Source: Pseudomonas sp. MWU16-30317 (GTDB lineage: Bacteria; Pseudomonadota; Gammaproteobacteria; Pseudomonadales; Pseudomonadaceae). From it: a stretch of DNA of 64,000 nucleotides. The position numbers and the translations under genes were made by a program. Within the stretch, counting starts at the first letter, position 1. Each line of letters begins with the position of its first letter. Positions 1-7,447 of the stretch are shown in pieces. The stretch spans positions 327,959 through 391,958 of the forward strand of contig NZ_JAIWJA010000006.1 of the NCBI RefSeq assembly GCF_020515695.1. Reading direction: 5' to 3'. The notes beneath the pieces were generated by a model. The model saw nothing but the letters and a program-made list of their open reading frames with translations, did not search any database and was not told the DNA's origin.

Positions 1-62
1 CAGCTGCCGGTGGTCAAGCCGCTGCGCAGCGGCGCCGGTTGCTCGGCGGTTTCGTCACGCAT
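1..62 (-). CDS. cbiD: Cobalt-precorrin-5B C1-methyltransferase CbiD, N-terminal fragment
   Basis: Only the first ~20 codons lie in the window and the gene runs off the left edge. The minus-strand reading begins MRDETAEQPAPLRSGLTTGS, and the RSGLTTGS stretch is the usual N-terminus of CbiD, which methylates C1 of the corrin ring in cobalamin synthesis. An adjacent ATG at 65 would add one Met. The start overlaps the end of cobL by 8-11 bases, so the two are translationally coupled. CbiD next to cobL is the order seen in other pseudomonads. The identification rests on the short N-terminus plus context. Confidence 0.8.
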   Translation of the reverse strand, partial: MRDETAEQPAPLRSGLTTGS

Positions 63-1266
63 CATGGCTTTTGGTCAGGTCGAGCACGGTGATGGGCAGC
101 GCCTGGCGCCAGGTGTCGAACTCGCCCAGCGGTTGCGCCTGAGCGATGTGCAGGCGGGTCAGGTCGCCGCCGTATTGAGCGCGCCACTGCATCAGCGCCG
201 CTTCGCTCTGCAAGGTGACCGCATTGGCCACCAATCGCCCGCCAGGCTTGAGTGCGGCCCAGCAGGTTTCAAATACACCCGTGCGGGTCACACCGCCACC
301 GATGAAGATCGCATCCGGCGCCTCCAGGTCGTGCAGCGCATCGGGCGCTCGGCCACGGACCAGTTGCAGGCCCGGCACGCCGAGGGCATCGCGGTTGTGT
401 TCGATAAACGCCTGACGGCCTGCATCGGCCTCGATCGCCAGCGCGCGACAGCTGGGGTGGGCGCGCATCCATTCGATGCCGATGGAGCCGCAGCCGGCAC
501 CGACGTCCCACAGCAGCTCGCCCGGCTGCGGGGCCAGGCGGGCAAGGGTCACGGCGCGGATGTCGCGCTTGGTCAACTGGCCGTCATGGCGGAAGGCATC
601 GTCGGACAGGCCGGCCAGGCGCGAGCGGCGCGGCGCGGTAATGGTCGCGCGGCAATCGATGGCGACCACATTGAGATCGGCGGCCAATTCATCGCCCCAA
701 TCTGCAGCCCAGGCGTTGTAGCGTTTTTCCAGCGGCCCGCCGAGATGTTCGAGCACGGTCATCTGGCTGGGGCCGAAGTGCTGGTCGCGCAGCAACGCGG
801 CGATCGCCCGCGGGCTGCTGCCATCGTTGCTCAGCACCAAGAGGCGCACGCCGTTGGCCAAGTGTGCCGTGAGTGCACTCAGTGGCCGGGCGACGACTGA
901 AATAATCTGGGTGTCTTGCAGCGGCCAGCCCAGGCGGGCGGCAGCCAGGGTGCAGGAAGACGGCGCTGGCAGCGTCAGCATCTGCTCGGCTGGCACCTGG
1001 CGCGCGAGGCTGGCGCCGACGCCGAACAGCATCGGATCGCCGCTGGCCAGCACACACACGGGCTCGCCCTTGAGCGCCAATACCGGCGCGAGGCTGAAGG
1101 GCGACGGCCAGTCCATACGCTCGGCACGCAGGCAGTGGGGCAGCAATTGCAGTTGCCTCGGTGCGCCGACAATGCGCGTGGCGCCCAGCAAAGCGCGCCG
1201 TGCCTGCTTGCCCAGGCCGGCAAAGCCGTCTTCACCGATCCCCACCACGGTCAGCCAGGGCAACAT
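55..1266 (-). CDS. cobL: Precorrin-6Y C5,15-methyltransferase (decarboxylating) CobL
   Basis: This 403-aa protein has the two-domain layout of CobL (CbiE-CbiT fusion). The N-terminal tetrapyrrole methylase domain (about 1-195) carries the ASGDPM loop at 74-79. The C-terminal methyltransferase domain (about 205-400) carries the SAM motif DVGAGCGSIG at about 254-263. It methylates C5 and C15 and decarboxylates the C12 acetate side chain in the cytoplasm. The gene is divergent from cobG across a 95-bp gap that must hold both promoters, and overlaps cbiD downstream. Length and both domains are as expected for the family. Confidence 0.93.
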   Translation of the reverse strand: MLPWLTVVGIGEDGFAGLGKQARRALLGATRIVGAPRQLQLLPHCLRAERMDWPSPFSLAPVLALKGEPVCVLASGDPMLFGVGASLARQVPAEQMLTLPAPSSCTLAAARLGWPLQDTQIISVVARPLSALTAHLANGVRLLVLSNDGSSPRAIAALLRDQHFGPSQMTVLEHLGGPLEKRYNAWAADWGDELAADLNVVAIDCRATITAPRRSRLAGLSDDAFRHDGQLTKRDIRAVTLARLAPQPGELLWDVGAGCGSIGIEWMRAHPSCRALAIEADAGRQAFIEHNRDALGVPGLQLVRGRAPDALHDLEAPDAIFIGGGVTRTGVFETCWAALKPGGRLVANAVTLQSEAALMQWRAQYGGDLTRLHIAQAQPLGEFDTWRQALPITVLDLTKSHDA

Positions 1267-1361
1267 GAATATTCCTCATAGCGTTCAATTCCGACGGGCA
1301 GACTTTTCATGCTGTCGGCCAAAGCAGGCATAATACCGCGCCTTCACCCGCGAAGCGCTTT

Positions 1362-2714
1362 TTGACGAATTTGGGTATTCCTTTGCACGCGCCATCCCCG
1401 GCCCGCCCACTGCTGCCTGCTGTACGCCCCTCGGCCTGTCCGGGGTTGCTGCGTATCGTCCAGGCGCTGGATGGCGGTATCTGCCGCATCAAGCTGCCCG
1501 GCGGCCTGCTGACGGCAGATCAGGCCGACGCCGTGGCGCTGGCGGCGCGGGCGTATGCTGGCGGGGTGATCGAAGCCACCAATCGCGCCAATCTGCAGAT
1601 TCGCGGCATTGTCGCTGAACATGGGGCGATGGTCGAAGCGCTATTGGCGGCGGGGCTCGGCCCCCGCCAGGCGGCTGGCGATGACGTGCGCAACGTGCTG
1701 CTGAGCCCGGCCGCCGGGCTCGACCGCCAGCAGTTGCTGGATGTCAGGCCGCTGGCCGCACAGCTGCTTGCCAGCCTCGAGCAGGAACCACGCTTGCACG
1801 CCTTGTCGGCCAAGTTCGCGATCCAGCTCGACGGCGGCGAAGCGCTGGCGATGCTCGAGCATCATCACGATGTGTGGCTCTCGCCGGTGATGATCGCGGG
1901 GGCGAGCTGGATGGCCTTCGGGCTCGCCGGTTGTCCGGGCCATGACCCGGCGCTGGGCGCCGTGCCGGCGATCAACGCGCATGCCTTGGTGCTGGCGGTG
2001 CTGGATGCCTTTCTGGCTCGTGCGACGCCTGAGCAGCATCGTCTGCGCGATCTGCTCACGGGCCCCGGCGCCACCGGGTTCGTGGCGGATCTGTCGGCCC
2101 GCCACCCTGACCTTGGTATCCGTACCGTGGCCTTTGACCGTGCGCCAACCACGGCAACGCCGATCGGTGTGCACGCTCAGCGCCAGCCTGGCCACTGCCT
2201 GGTCGTTGCTGGCGCCGCGCTTGGTCGCCTCGACGCGGAGCAGCTGCGCGGCGCCGCAGACCTGGCCCGGCGCCTGGGCGACGGCACCCTGCGCATCACC
2301 CCGTGGCAGGGCCTGTTGCTGCCCGCAATAGCCAGCGCCGATGCCGCATCGGTGCAGCGATCACTGGCAGCGCTGGGCTGGCTGGTTGACCCGGCGCAAC
2401 CGCTGGCCGCGCTGATCGCCTGCACCGGCTCGAGTGGTTGCGCCAGGGGCCTGGCCGACACCAAGGCCGATGCACAGCTTCTGGCGGCCACCTTGCACAA
2501 CCCCGCCGCCGTGCACCTGAGCGGTTGCGCGCGCTCGTGCGCCGCCGCCCATGTAGCGCCGGCTACCCTGTTGGCCGTGGGCAACGGCTACTACGATCTT
2601 TATTTGCGCGATGCGACGCGGCCCGGTTTCGGCGCGTTGCAGGCCACCCATATCACTGTGCAGGAAGCTGGCGCCTTGCTGGATGCCCGCTTACGGAGCA
2701 ATACCCATGATTGA
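1362..2714 (+). CDS. cobG: Precorrin-3B synthase CobG
   Basis: This 450-aa protein belongs to the sulfite/nitrite reductase-like family. Four cysteines at about 354, 360, 389 and 393 (C-x5-C ... C-x3-C) form the expected 4Fe-4S ligand set, inside CTGSSGC and CARSC. In the aerobic cobalamin route CobG uses O2 to make precorrin-3B with its lactone, so this organism has the oxygen-dependent entry into ring contraction. The chosen start is TTG at 1362, which gives MTNLGIPLHAP; no convincing ATG lies upstream in frame, so the exact start is uncertain. The 3' end overlaps cobH by 8 bases. Confidence 0.9.
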   Translation: MTNLGIPLHAPSPARPLLPAVRPSACPGLLRIVQALDGGICRIKLPGGLLTADQADAVALAARAYAGGVIEATNRANLQIRGIVAEHGAMVEALLAAGLGPRQAAGDDVRNVLLSPAAGLDRQQLLDVRPLAAQLLASLEQEPRLHALSAKFAIQLDGGEALAMLEHHHDVWLSPVMIAGASWMAFGLAGCPGHDPALGAVPAINAHALVLAVLDAFLARATPEQHRLRDLLTGPGATGFVADLSARHPDLGIRTVAFDRAPTTATPIGVHAQRQPGHCLVVAGAALGRLDAEQLRGAADLARRLGDGTLRITPWQGLLLPAIASADAASVQRSLAALGWLVDPAQPLAALIACTGSSGCARGLADTKADAQLLAATLHNPAAVHLSGCARSCAAAHVAPATLLAVGNGYYDLYLRDATRPGFGALQATHITVQEAGALLDARLRSNTHD

Positions 2715-3333
2715 TTACATCCGCGACGGTCAGGAGATCTATCGCAACTCCTTCGCCATCATCCGCGCCGAAGCCGACCTGAGTGGCATTCCGAGCGATC
2801 TCGAAAAACTCGCCGTGCGGGTGATCCACGCTTGCGGCATGGTCGAAGTGGTGGCGGATCTGCGTTTTTCGCCAGGCGCCGGCAAGGCCGGGCGTGATGC
2901 CATCGCGGCGGGCGCACCGATCCTGTGCGATGCGCGGATGGTTGCCGAGGGCATCACCCGCGCGCGGTTGCCGGCCAACAACGAGGTGATCTGCACCCTC
3001 AAGGACGATAGCGTGCCCGAACTGGCCCGAGAGCTTGGCAATACACGCTCGGCGGCGGCCTTGGAACTGTGGCGTCCGCACCTGGCCGGCAGTGTGGTAG
3101 TGATCGGCAACGCCCCCACGGCGCTGTTCTATCTGCTGGAGATGATCGACGCCGGCGCACCCAAACCGGCGCTGATCCTGGGCTTCCCGGTGGGCTTTGT
3201 CGGTGCGGCGGAATCCAAGGCCATGCTCGCCGCCGACAGCCGCGGCGTGCCCTTCGTGGTGGTCAATGGCCGCCGCGGTGGCAGCGCCATGGCCGCCGCC
3301 GCCGTCAACGCCCTGGCCACGGAGGTCGAATGA
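2707..3333 (+). CDS. cobH: Precorrin-8X methylmutase CobH
   Basis: A 208-aa protein starting MIDYIRDGQEIYRNSFAIIR, typical of CobH/CbiC. The conserved catalytic histidine is in VIHACGMVE at about residue 41. CobH moves the methyl group from C11 to C12 to give hydrogenobyrinic acid. It begins inside the end of cobG and its stop codon overlaps the cobI start in an ATGA arrangement. An in-frame upstream extension exists but would lie entirely inside cobG; the ATG at 2707 gives the family-length protein. Confidence 0.95.
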   Translation: MIDYIRDGQEIYRNSFAIIRAEADLSGIPSDLEKLAVRVIHACGMVEVVADLRFSPGAGKAGRDAIAAGAPILCDARMVAEGITRARLPANNEVICTLKDDSVPELARELGNTRSAAALELWRPHLAGSVVVIGNAPTALFYLLEMIDAGAPKPALILGFPVGFVGAAESKAMLAADSRGVPFVVVNGRRGGSAMAAAAVNALATEVE

Positions 3334-4076
3334 TGTCGGGTGATGTCGTCAAGCGCGGTCGCTTGCTGGGGCTGGGCGTCGGCCCGGGCGATCCGGAGCT
3401 GATCACGGTCAAGGCCCTGCGCCTGCTGCGTGAGTCTCCGGTGATTGGCTATTTCGTCGCCAAGGGCAAAAAGGGCAACGCCTTCGGCATCATCGAAGGC
3501 CACTTGCAGCCGGCTCAAACGTTGCTGCCGCTGGTGTACCCGGTGACTACCGAAGCACTGCCCGCGCCGCTGTCCTACGAGCAGGTCATCAGTGATTTCT
3601 ACGACCAGGCCAGCGCTCAGGTGGCCGCGCATCTGGATGCTGGTCGCGATGTGGCGGTGATCTGTGAGGGTGATCCGTTTTTCTATGGCTCGTACATGTA
3701 CCTGCATGATCGTCTGGCTGAGCGCTACGACGCCGAGGTGATCCCTGGGGTCTGCTCGATGCTCGGTGGCGCTTCGGTGCTGGGAGCGCCGCTGGTGTAT
3801 CGCAATCAGAGCCTGTCGGTGCTCTCCGGCGTGCTGCCCCATGACGATCTCAAGCGCCGCCTGGCCGATGCCGACGCGGCAGTGATCATGAAGCTGGGGC
3901 GCAATTTCCCCAAGGTGCGCGCAGTGCTCGCCGAGTTGGGCATGGCCGGGCGGGCGCTGTATGTCGAGCGCGCGACCATGGCCAATCAGAAGATCGTCGC
4001 GCTGGACGAGGTCGATCCAATGTCGTCGCCGTACTTCTCGCTGATCATCGTGCCGGGTGAACGGTGGCAGGGGTGA
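3330..4076 (+). CDS. cobI: Precorrin-2 C20-methyltransferase CobI
   Basis: A 248-aa SAM-dependent tetrapyrrole methylase with the N-terminal GLGVGPGDPELIT signature at about 14-26 and an EGDPFFYGS loop in the middle. It converts precorrin-2 to precorrin-3A. Two consecutive ATG codons (3330 and 3333) are possible starts; the first overlaps the cobH stop by 4 bases, so translation is probably coupled. Third gene of a tightly packed cobG-H-I-J operon. Confidence 0.94.
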   Translation: MMSGDVVKRGRLLGLGVGPGDPELITVKALRLLRESPVIGYFVAKGKKGNAFGIIEGHLQPAQTLLPLVYPVTTEALPAPLSYEQVISDFYDQASAQVAAHLDAGRDVAVICEGDPFFYGSYMYLHDRLAERYDAEVIPGVCSMLGGASVLGAPLVYRNQSLSVLSGVLPHDDLKRRLADADAAVIMKLGRNFPKVRAVLAELGMAGRALYVERATMANQKIVALDEVDPMSSPYFSLIIVPGERWQG

Positions 4077-5761
4077 TGGCGCCTGCGATCGTCATTCTGG
4101 GCGCTGGCGCGCTGGCGACGGCGCAGCGTCTGCAAGGGCTTTATCCACAGGCGCGAATTCATGGGCTGGCCGGGCGCGTCGACGACGCCGACGTAGCGTA
4201 CAGCGATTTCGGCGCCACCCTGCGCGCGCTGTATCAGAGCGATACGCCGATCATCGCCTTGTGCGCGGCGGGTATCGTCATCCGCAGCCTGGCCGGCGTG
4301 TTGCTGGAAAAGGGCGCCGAGCCGCCGGTGCTGGCCGTTGCCGAAGACGCCAGCGCGGTGGTGCCGCTGCTCGGTGGGCTGGCGGGGGTCAATGTCATGG
4401 CGCGGGCGATCGCCGAGCACCTGCAGGTCAATGCCGCGATCACCACCAGCGGCGAACTGCGCTTTGGCACCTGTCTGCTCAATCCGCCCGAGGGCTACGC
4501 GCTGGAGGATCTGGGGCAGGGCAAGCGTTTCGTGTCCGATCTGCTGGCGGGTGAGTCGGTGAGGGTCGAGGGCGAGGCGCCCTGGCTGGCTGAAGCGCGG
4601 CTGCCGCTGGATGACCAGGCACGCCTGACCATCCGCGTGGCCAGCCAGGCGCACGCACCGGCGGCGGATGAACTGTTGATCTATCCGCGCAACGTGTTGG
4701 TGGCGGTGAGTGCCGACGCCGAGGATATCGTTGCGACGGTCACCCAGGCCCTGCAGGCGGCCGGCCTGGCGAGGCCGGCCTTGGCGTGCCTGCTGGCCGC
4801 TGAAACGCAGATGGCCGACGTGGCATTGCAGGGCGCCGCGCAGACGCTGGGTGTGCCGCTGCGCTTTGCCGGCGGTGCAACCCCGCGCGCGTTGGTCGAG
4901 CAGGCGCTGGGCCTCGAGCCTATGCAGGTCGGTGCGCATTGCGCCGTGGGTGTCGCCGCGCTGCCGATCGAGCTCGCTACCGTCGGCCGGTCGCGCGGGC
5001 GGCTGGCGGTCATCGGCCTGGGGCCAGGCGCCGCCGAGCTGATGGTGCCTGCGGTCAAGGCCGAGCTGGCGCGTGCTGACGATATCCTCGGCTACGAAAC
5101 CTATGTGCGTATGGCGGGGCCCTTCCGTGCCGATCAGGTGCTGCATTGCACCGATAATCGCGAAGAAATGCAGCGCGCCCGGCATGCGTTCGAGCTGGCC
5201 GCGCAGGGCCGCTCGGTGGTGGTAGTGTCGTCGGGTGATCCCGGGGTGTTCGCCATGGCTGCGGCGGTGCTCGAAGCGCTGCATGAAGCGGGTCGCCCGG
5301 ACTGGCATCAGGTCGATCTGCAGATGCTGCCGGGGGTGTCCGCCTCGTTGGCGACGGCCGCGCTGGCCGGTGCGCCGCTGGGGCATGATTTCTGCGTGAT
5401 GTCGCTGTCGGATAATCTCAAGCCGTGGTCGATCATCGAGACGCGTCTGGAGCTGGCCTGTCAGGCCGATCTGGCGCTGGCCTTCTACAACCCGATCTCC
5501 AAGGCGCGGCCGCTGCAACTGGGTAAGGCGCTGGACATCGTCCGTCGCCATCGCGCGCCGCACACGCCGGTGACACTGGGCCGGGATGTCGGGCGGCCGG
5601 GGCAGCGTTTGAGTATCACGACGCTGGGCGAGCTGACGGTGGATCAAGTCGACTCGCGGACCATGGTGCTGGTCGGCTCGTCGACCACCTGCACCTTCGC
5701 CAAGGCCGATGGCGGACAGTGGGTCTACACCCCGCGCTGGTACCCGCACAAGCCGGGATGA
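4076..5761 (+). CDS. cobJ: CbiG-CobJ fusion: cobalt-precorrin-5A hydrolase / precorrin-3B C17-methyltransferase
   Basis: A 561-aa two-part enzyme. Residues about 1-305 resemble CbiG (N-terminal, mid and C-terminal regions). Residues about 309-555 are a tetrapyrrole methylase (VIGLGPGAAELM near 309, SSGDPGVFAMA near 385) corresponding to CobJ, the ring-contracting methylase. The ATG at 4076 overlaps the cobI stop by one base (TGATG) and is preferred over an in-frame GTG at 4064. Combining a CbiG domain with the oxygen-dependent CobG route, and with CbiD on the other strand, is the pseudomonad arrangement. The last gene of the operon; no clear intrinsic terminator follows. Confidence 0.92.
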   Translation: MAPAIVILGAGALATAQRLQGLYPQARIHGLAGRVDDADVAYSDFGATLRALYQSDTPIIALCAAGIVIRSLAGVLLEKGAEPPVLAVAEDASAVVPLLGGLAGVNVMARAIAEHLQVNAAITTSGELRFGTCLLNPPEGYALEDLGQGKRFVSDLLAGESVRVEGEAPWLAEARLPLDDQARLTIRVASQAHAPAADELLIYPRNVLVAVSADAEDIVATVTQALQAAGLARPALACLLAAETQMADVALQGAAQTLGVPLRFAGGATPRALVEQALGLEPMQVGAHCAVGVAALPIELATVGRSRGRLAVIGLGPGAAELMVPAVKAELARADDILGYETYVRMAGPFRADQVLHCTDNREEMQRARHAFELAAQGRSVVVVSSGDPGVFAMAAAVLEALHEAGRPDWHQVDLQMLPGVSASLATAALAGAPLGHDFCVMSLSDNLKPWSIIETRLELACQADLALAFYNPISKARPLQLGKALDIVRRHRAPHTPVTLGRDVGRPGQRLSITTLGELTVDQVDSRTMVLVGSSTTCTFAKADGGQWVYTPRWYPHKPG

Positions 5762-5783
5762 ATTGCCTGACAGGGAAGTCCTT

Positions 5784-5797
5784 ACCGATTCATCGGT
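5784..5797. repeat. Short perfect inverted repeat upstream of the five-gene cluster
   Basis: The sequence ACCGATTCATCGGT is a perfect 6-bp dyad with a 2-base centre, 22 bases after the cobJ stop and 80 bases before gene 1. It lacks a T-run, so it looks more like a small operator than a terminator. Function unknown. Confidence 0.35.
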
Positions 5798-5813
5798 GAG
5801 GCCGACCCTTATA

Positions 5814-5866
5814 CCTTGAGGTTGCCGCGCTGCAAGGCGCTGCTCACTGCTCAACTACCTCAAGGA
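5814..5866 (+). promoter_or_regulatory. RBS-occluding inverted repeat with RsmA/E-like motif before gene 1
   Basis: CCTTGAGGT at 5814-5822 is exactly complementary to ACCTCAAGG at 5857-5865. The downstream arm contains the Shine-Dalgarno sequence AAGGA (5862-5866) of the gene starting at 5878. If the 9-bp stem forms in the mRNA it would hide the ribosome-binding site. The same site reads TCAAGGAT, which matches the first eight positions of the RsmA/RsmE consensus (A/U)CANGGAN(G)(U/A). Seen directly: repeat, RBS and motif. Regulation by Rsm proteins is inference. Confidence 0.5.
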
Positions 5867-5877
5867 TTCGACTCATC

Positions 5878-6654
5878 ATGGATATTCAAGAACGCGTACA
5901 ACTGCTCTCCAACCTCGACGTCGTAGTACCGGCCGCTCCTGCGGTGGTCATGGGCCGCAGCGTCGTTGCGCCAGAGCCGATCAAAGGCACCGGTGAGTGT
6001 GGCTTGATCGTTGGTTCGGCCATGCATGGCTGCATCGACGGCCTGACCGTTGCCAACAAGTATGCTGTGGTCAATTCGCAGTTGCTGGCCGAGCGCGCTG
6101 CCAGCGCCAAGTTCGATAACGAGACGCAGCCCAAGGAGTGGTTCAAGCGTTATCTGGACGTCCTGCGTATCTGCGGCTGGACCACTCAAGGCAGCGAATT
6201 CAACACCTACAGCAGTGCTCAGGTAGACGAGACTGTCGAGCAAGTCACCCTGTCGATCATCCGTTCGCTGGGCGGCGGCAATAGCAAAGCCTACTGCCGT
6301 GTCATTGCCGGCTCGTTCGGCGCGCTGCGCGCCAACGCCCGGGTCAGCAGCCGCTTTCATGCCTCCACCACCAAGACCGGTTCGGCCAAGTTCCGCATCC
6401 TGCCGTGCATGCAAACTGCGGACGAGCACGTGGTCATGGTACTGACGTCGATGCAGGCCGCGACCAAGGACGGGCACATCGAGAGCCAGACGCCGGGCCG
6501 CTTCTGGGAGCGCACTGTGCATCAGACCGACATCCGCTACGCGGCCGCCGAGTGCATGCTCAACATGCAGGTCTACAACGGCGCCAAGGCGCAGATCGAG
6601 AAGAAGCTGGCAGGTAATACCGCGAACCTGATCGACGCGCTCGATCTGGATTGA
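5878..6654 (+). CDS. Unknown protein, paralogue 1 of a five-gene array
   Basis: A 258-aa soluble-looking protein with no signal peptide or membrane segment; I do not recognise the family. Residues 60-101, ending in RYLDVLRICGW, align almost without gaps with the four following genes (pattern: aliphatic-rich helix, AxxxF, W-x2-(Y/F)-x3-L-x2-xGW). A later stretch (FHASTTKTGSAKFRILPCMQ, about 154-173) resembles residues of gene 3 around its GGGQFTLSAC. The start has AAGGA 11 bases upstream, inside an inverted repeat. Followed after 18 bases by a hairpin-preceded gene 2. The orientation and spacing argue for a shared transcript. No function can be inferred from sequence alone. Confidence 0.85.
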   Translation: MDIQERVQLLSNLDVVVPAAPAVVMGRSVVAPEPIKGTGECGLIVGSAMHGCIDGLTVANKYAVVNSQLLAERAASAKFDNETQPKEWFKRYLDVLRICGWTTQGSEFNTYSSAQVDETVEQVTLSIIRSLGGGNSKAYCRVIAGSFGALRANARVSSRFHASTTKTGSAKFRILPCMQTADEHVVMVLTSMQAATKDGHIESQTPGRFWERTVHQTDIRYAAAECMLNMQVYNGAKAQIEKKLAGNTANLIDALDLD

Positions 6655-6663
6655 TGCTTTCGT

Positions 6664-6690
6664 ACCAGCCCGGTGAACCATCGGGCTGGT
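6664..6690 (+). repeat. 9-bp perfect stem-loop between paralogues 1 and 2
   Basis: ACCAGCCCG (6664-6672) and CGGGCTGGT (6682-6690) form a perfect GC-rich stem with a 9-base loop, 9 bases after the stop of gene 1. There is no T-run, so it is more likely an mRNA-stabilising or processing hairpin, or a weak attenuator, than a full terminator. It could make the first gene's message more abundant than the rest. Confidence 0.5.
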
Positions 6691-6717
6691 GACGTTATGA
6701 CAGCTTTGGAATTGCCT

Positions 6718-7368
6718 ATGTCTGATGAAGCGCTACATGCCGAGGCAGTCGGGTCGGTGATCCTCCTGACGCACCACGGTCGGTCTGACTCCTCCGTGCT
6801 CGATATACGTCCTGCCTTGCTGGCCGCTCATTTGAGTGCCGCCAAGTTGCATAGCGATACTCACGAGCTGCATTGGAAGGGTGAATTCCATCGCGTGCTG
6901 GGTTTGCTGGGCTGTCGCCAGACTTCCCATACCCACCATGATGGCCTAAGTTTTAGCCGAGCGGGCTGGGTGGTTCATGATCTTTTGAGGATCGGCATCG
7001 CCAAACAGCTCCCAGTGGCCATGCGCCGCCCTGTCCGGCAGGCGTTGGCGACGGTCGCTGCAGCGCCCGATAGCTCCCCAGGTCTGCAGGTATTGCATGC
7101 CAACAGCTGGCGTGGCACTGCACTGGACCTGCAGGTGGTGTTGCTTGAAACAGCTGGCCGCCTGATTACATTTGGCATCGGCTTTCAGAGCCCCGAGCCT
7201 GTTCCCGAGAGATGGCTCAGCCATCACTTCAACGCAACTCGTGGCAAAGCCTTTGTTTACACGTGGACCACCACGTCGATATTTTCCCGCGAGTTATACG
7301 AACCATTCGCACAGGGCCTGAAAATTCGGCTGGGCGATCGCCTCCATACACACATCGCTGCATTCTAG
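6718..7368 (+). CDS. Unknown protein, paralogue 2 of the five-gene array
   Basis: A 216-aa protein from ATG 6718, which has TTTGGA seven bases upstream; an in-frame ATG at 6697 and a GTG at 6673 inside the intergenic hairpin are alternatives. The most divergent member: the conserved block is at 27-66 (LLAAHLSAAKLHS, then W53, F57, VLGLLGC) with the LGW tryptophan replaced by Cys. The C-terminal half keeps the shared strand-rich layout (AFVYTWTTTSIF) and ends in a helix. It is shorter than its neighbours by about 40-55 residues. No signal peptide or transmembrane helix. Family not recognised. Confidence 0.75.
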   Translation: MSDEALHAEAVGSVILLTHHGRSDSSVLDIRPALLAAHLSAAKLHSDTHELHWKGEFHRVLGLLGCRQTSHTHHDGLSFSRAGWVVHDLLRIGIAKQLPVAMRRPVRQALATVAAAPDSSPGLQVLHANSWRGTALDLQVVLLETAGRLITFGIGFQSPEPVPERWLSHHFNATRGKAFVYTWTTTSIFSRELYEPFAQGLKIRLGDRLHTHIAAF

Positions 7369-7402
7369 CGGGGCGCGTGCGCCAGCCGGAATGGGCTTTC
7401 AT

Positions 7403-7442
7403 ACGCGAAATCATGACGATTCGCGTTTTTCTACAAGGAATT
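7403..7442 (+). promoter_or_regulatory. Terminator-like hairpin running into an Rsm-like RBS, before paralogue 3
   Basis: ACGCGAA (7403-7409) pairs with TTCGCGT (7420-7426), extended by a TC/GA pair beyond a single bulged A, and is followed by a T-run (7426-7430): the layout of an intrinsic terminator. Immediately after lies ACAAGGAAT (7433-7441), which contains the Shine-Dalgarno AAGGA of gene 3 and matches the RsmA/RsmE motif ACANGGAN. The element could set how much transcription and translation continue into genes 3-5. Structure is read from sequence; role is inference. Confidence 0.5.
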
Positions 7443-7447
7443 TTCTT

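Noticed and set aside
1267..1361. Search for a cobalamin riboswitch between cobL and cobG
   Set aside because: The divergent gap is only 95 bp, too short for a full aptamer plus two promoters, and no B12-box-like sequence was seen.
4141..4149. TTATCCACA DnaA box inside cobJ
   Set aside because: It is a single isolated site within a coding region with no neighbours; chance occurrence is likely.
3986..5854. Long open frame (622 codons) on the minus strand opposite cobJ
   Set aside because: It is the antisense shadow of a high-GC gene with strong third-position bias. The translation is rich in Arg, Gln and His and has no recognisable domain, while the sense strand encodes CbiG-CobJ.
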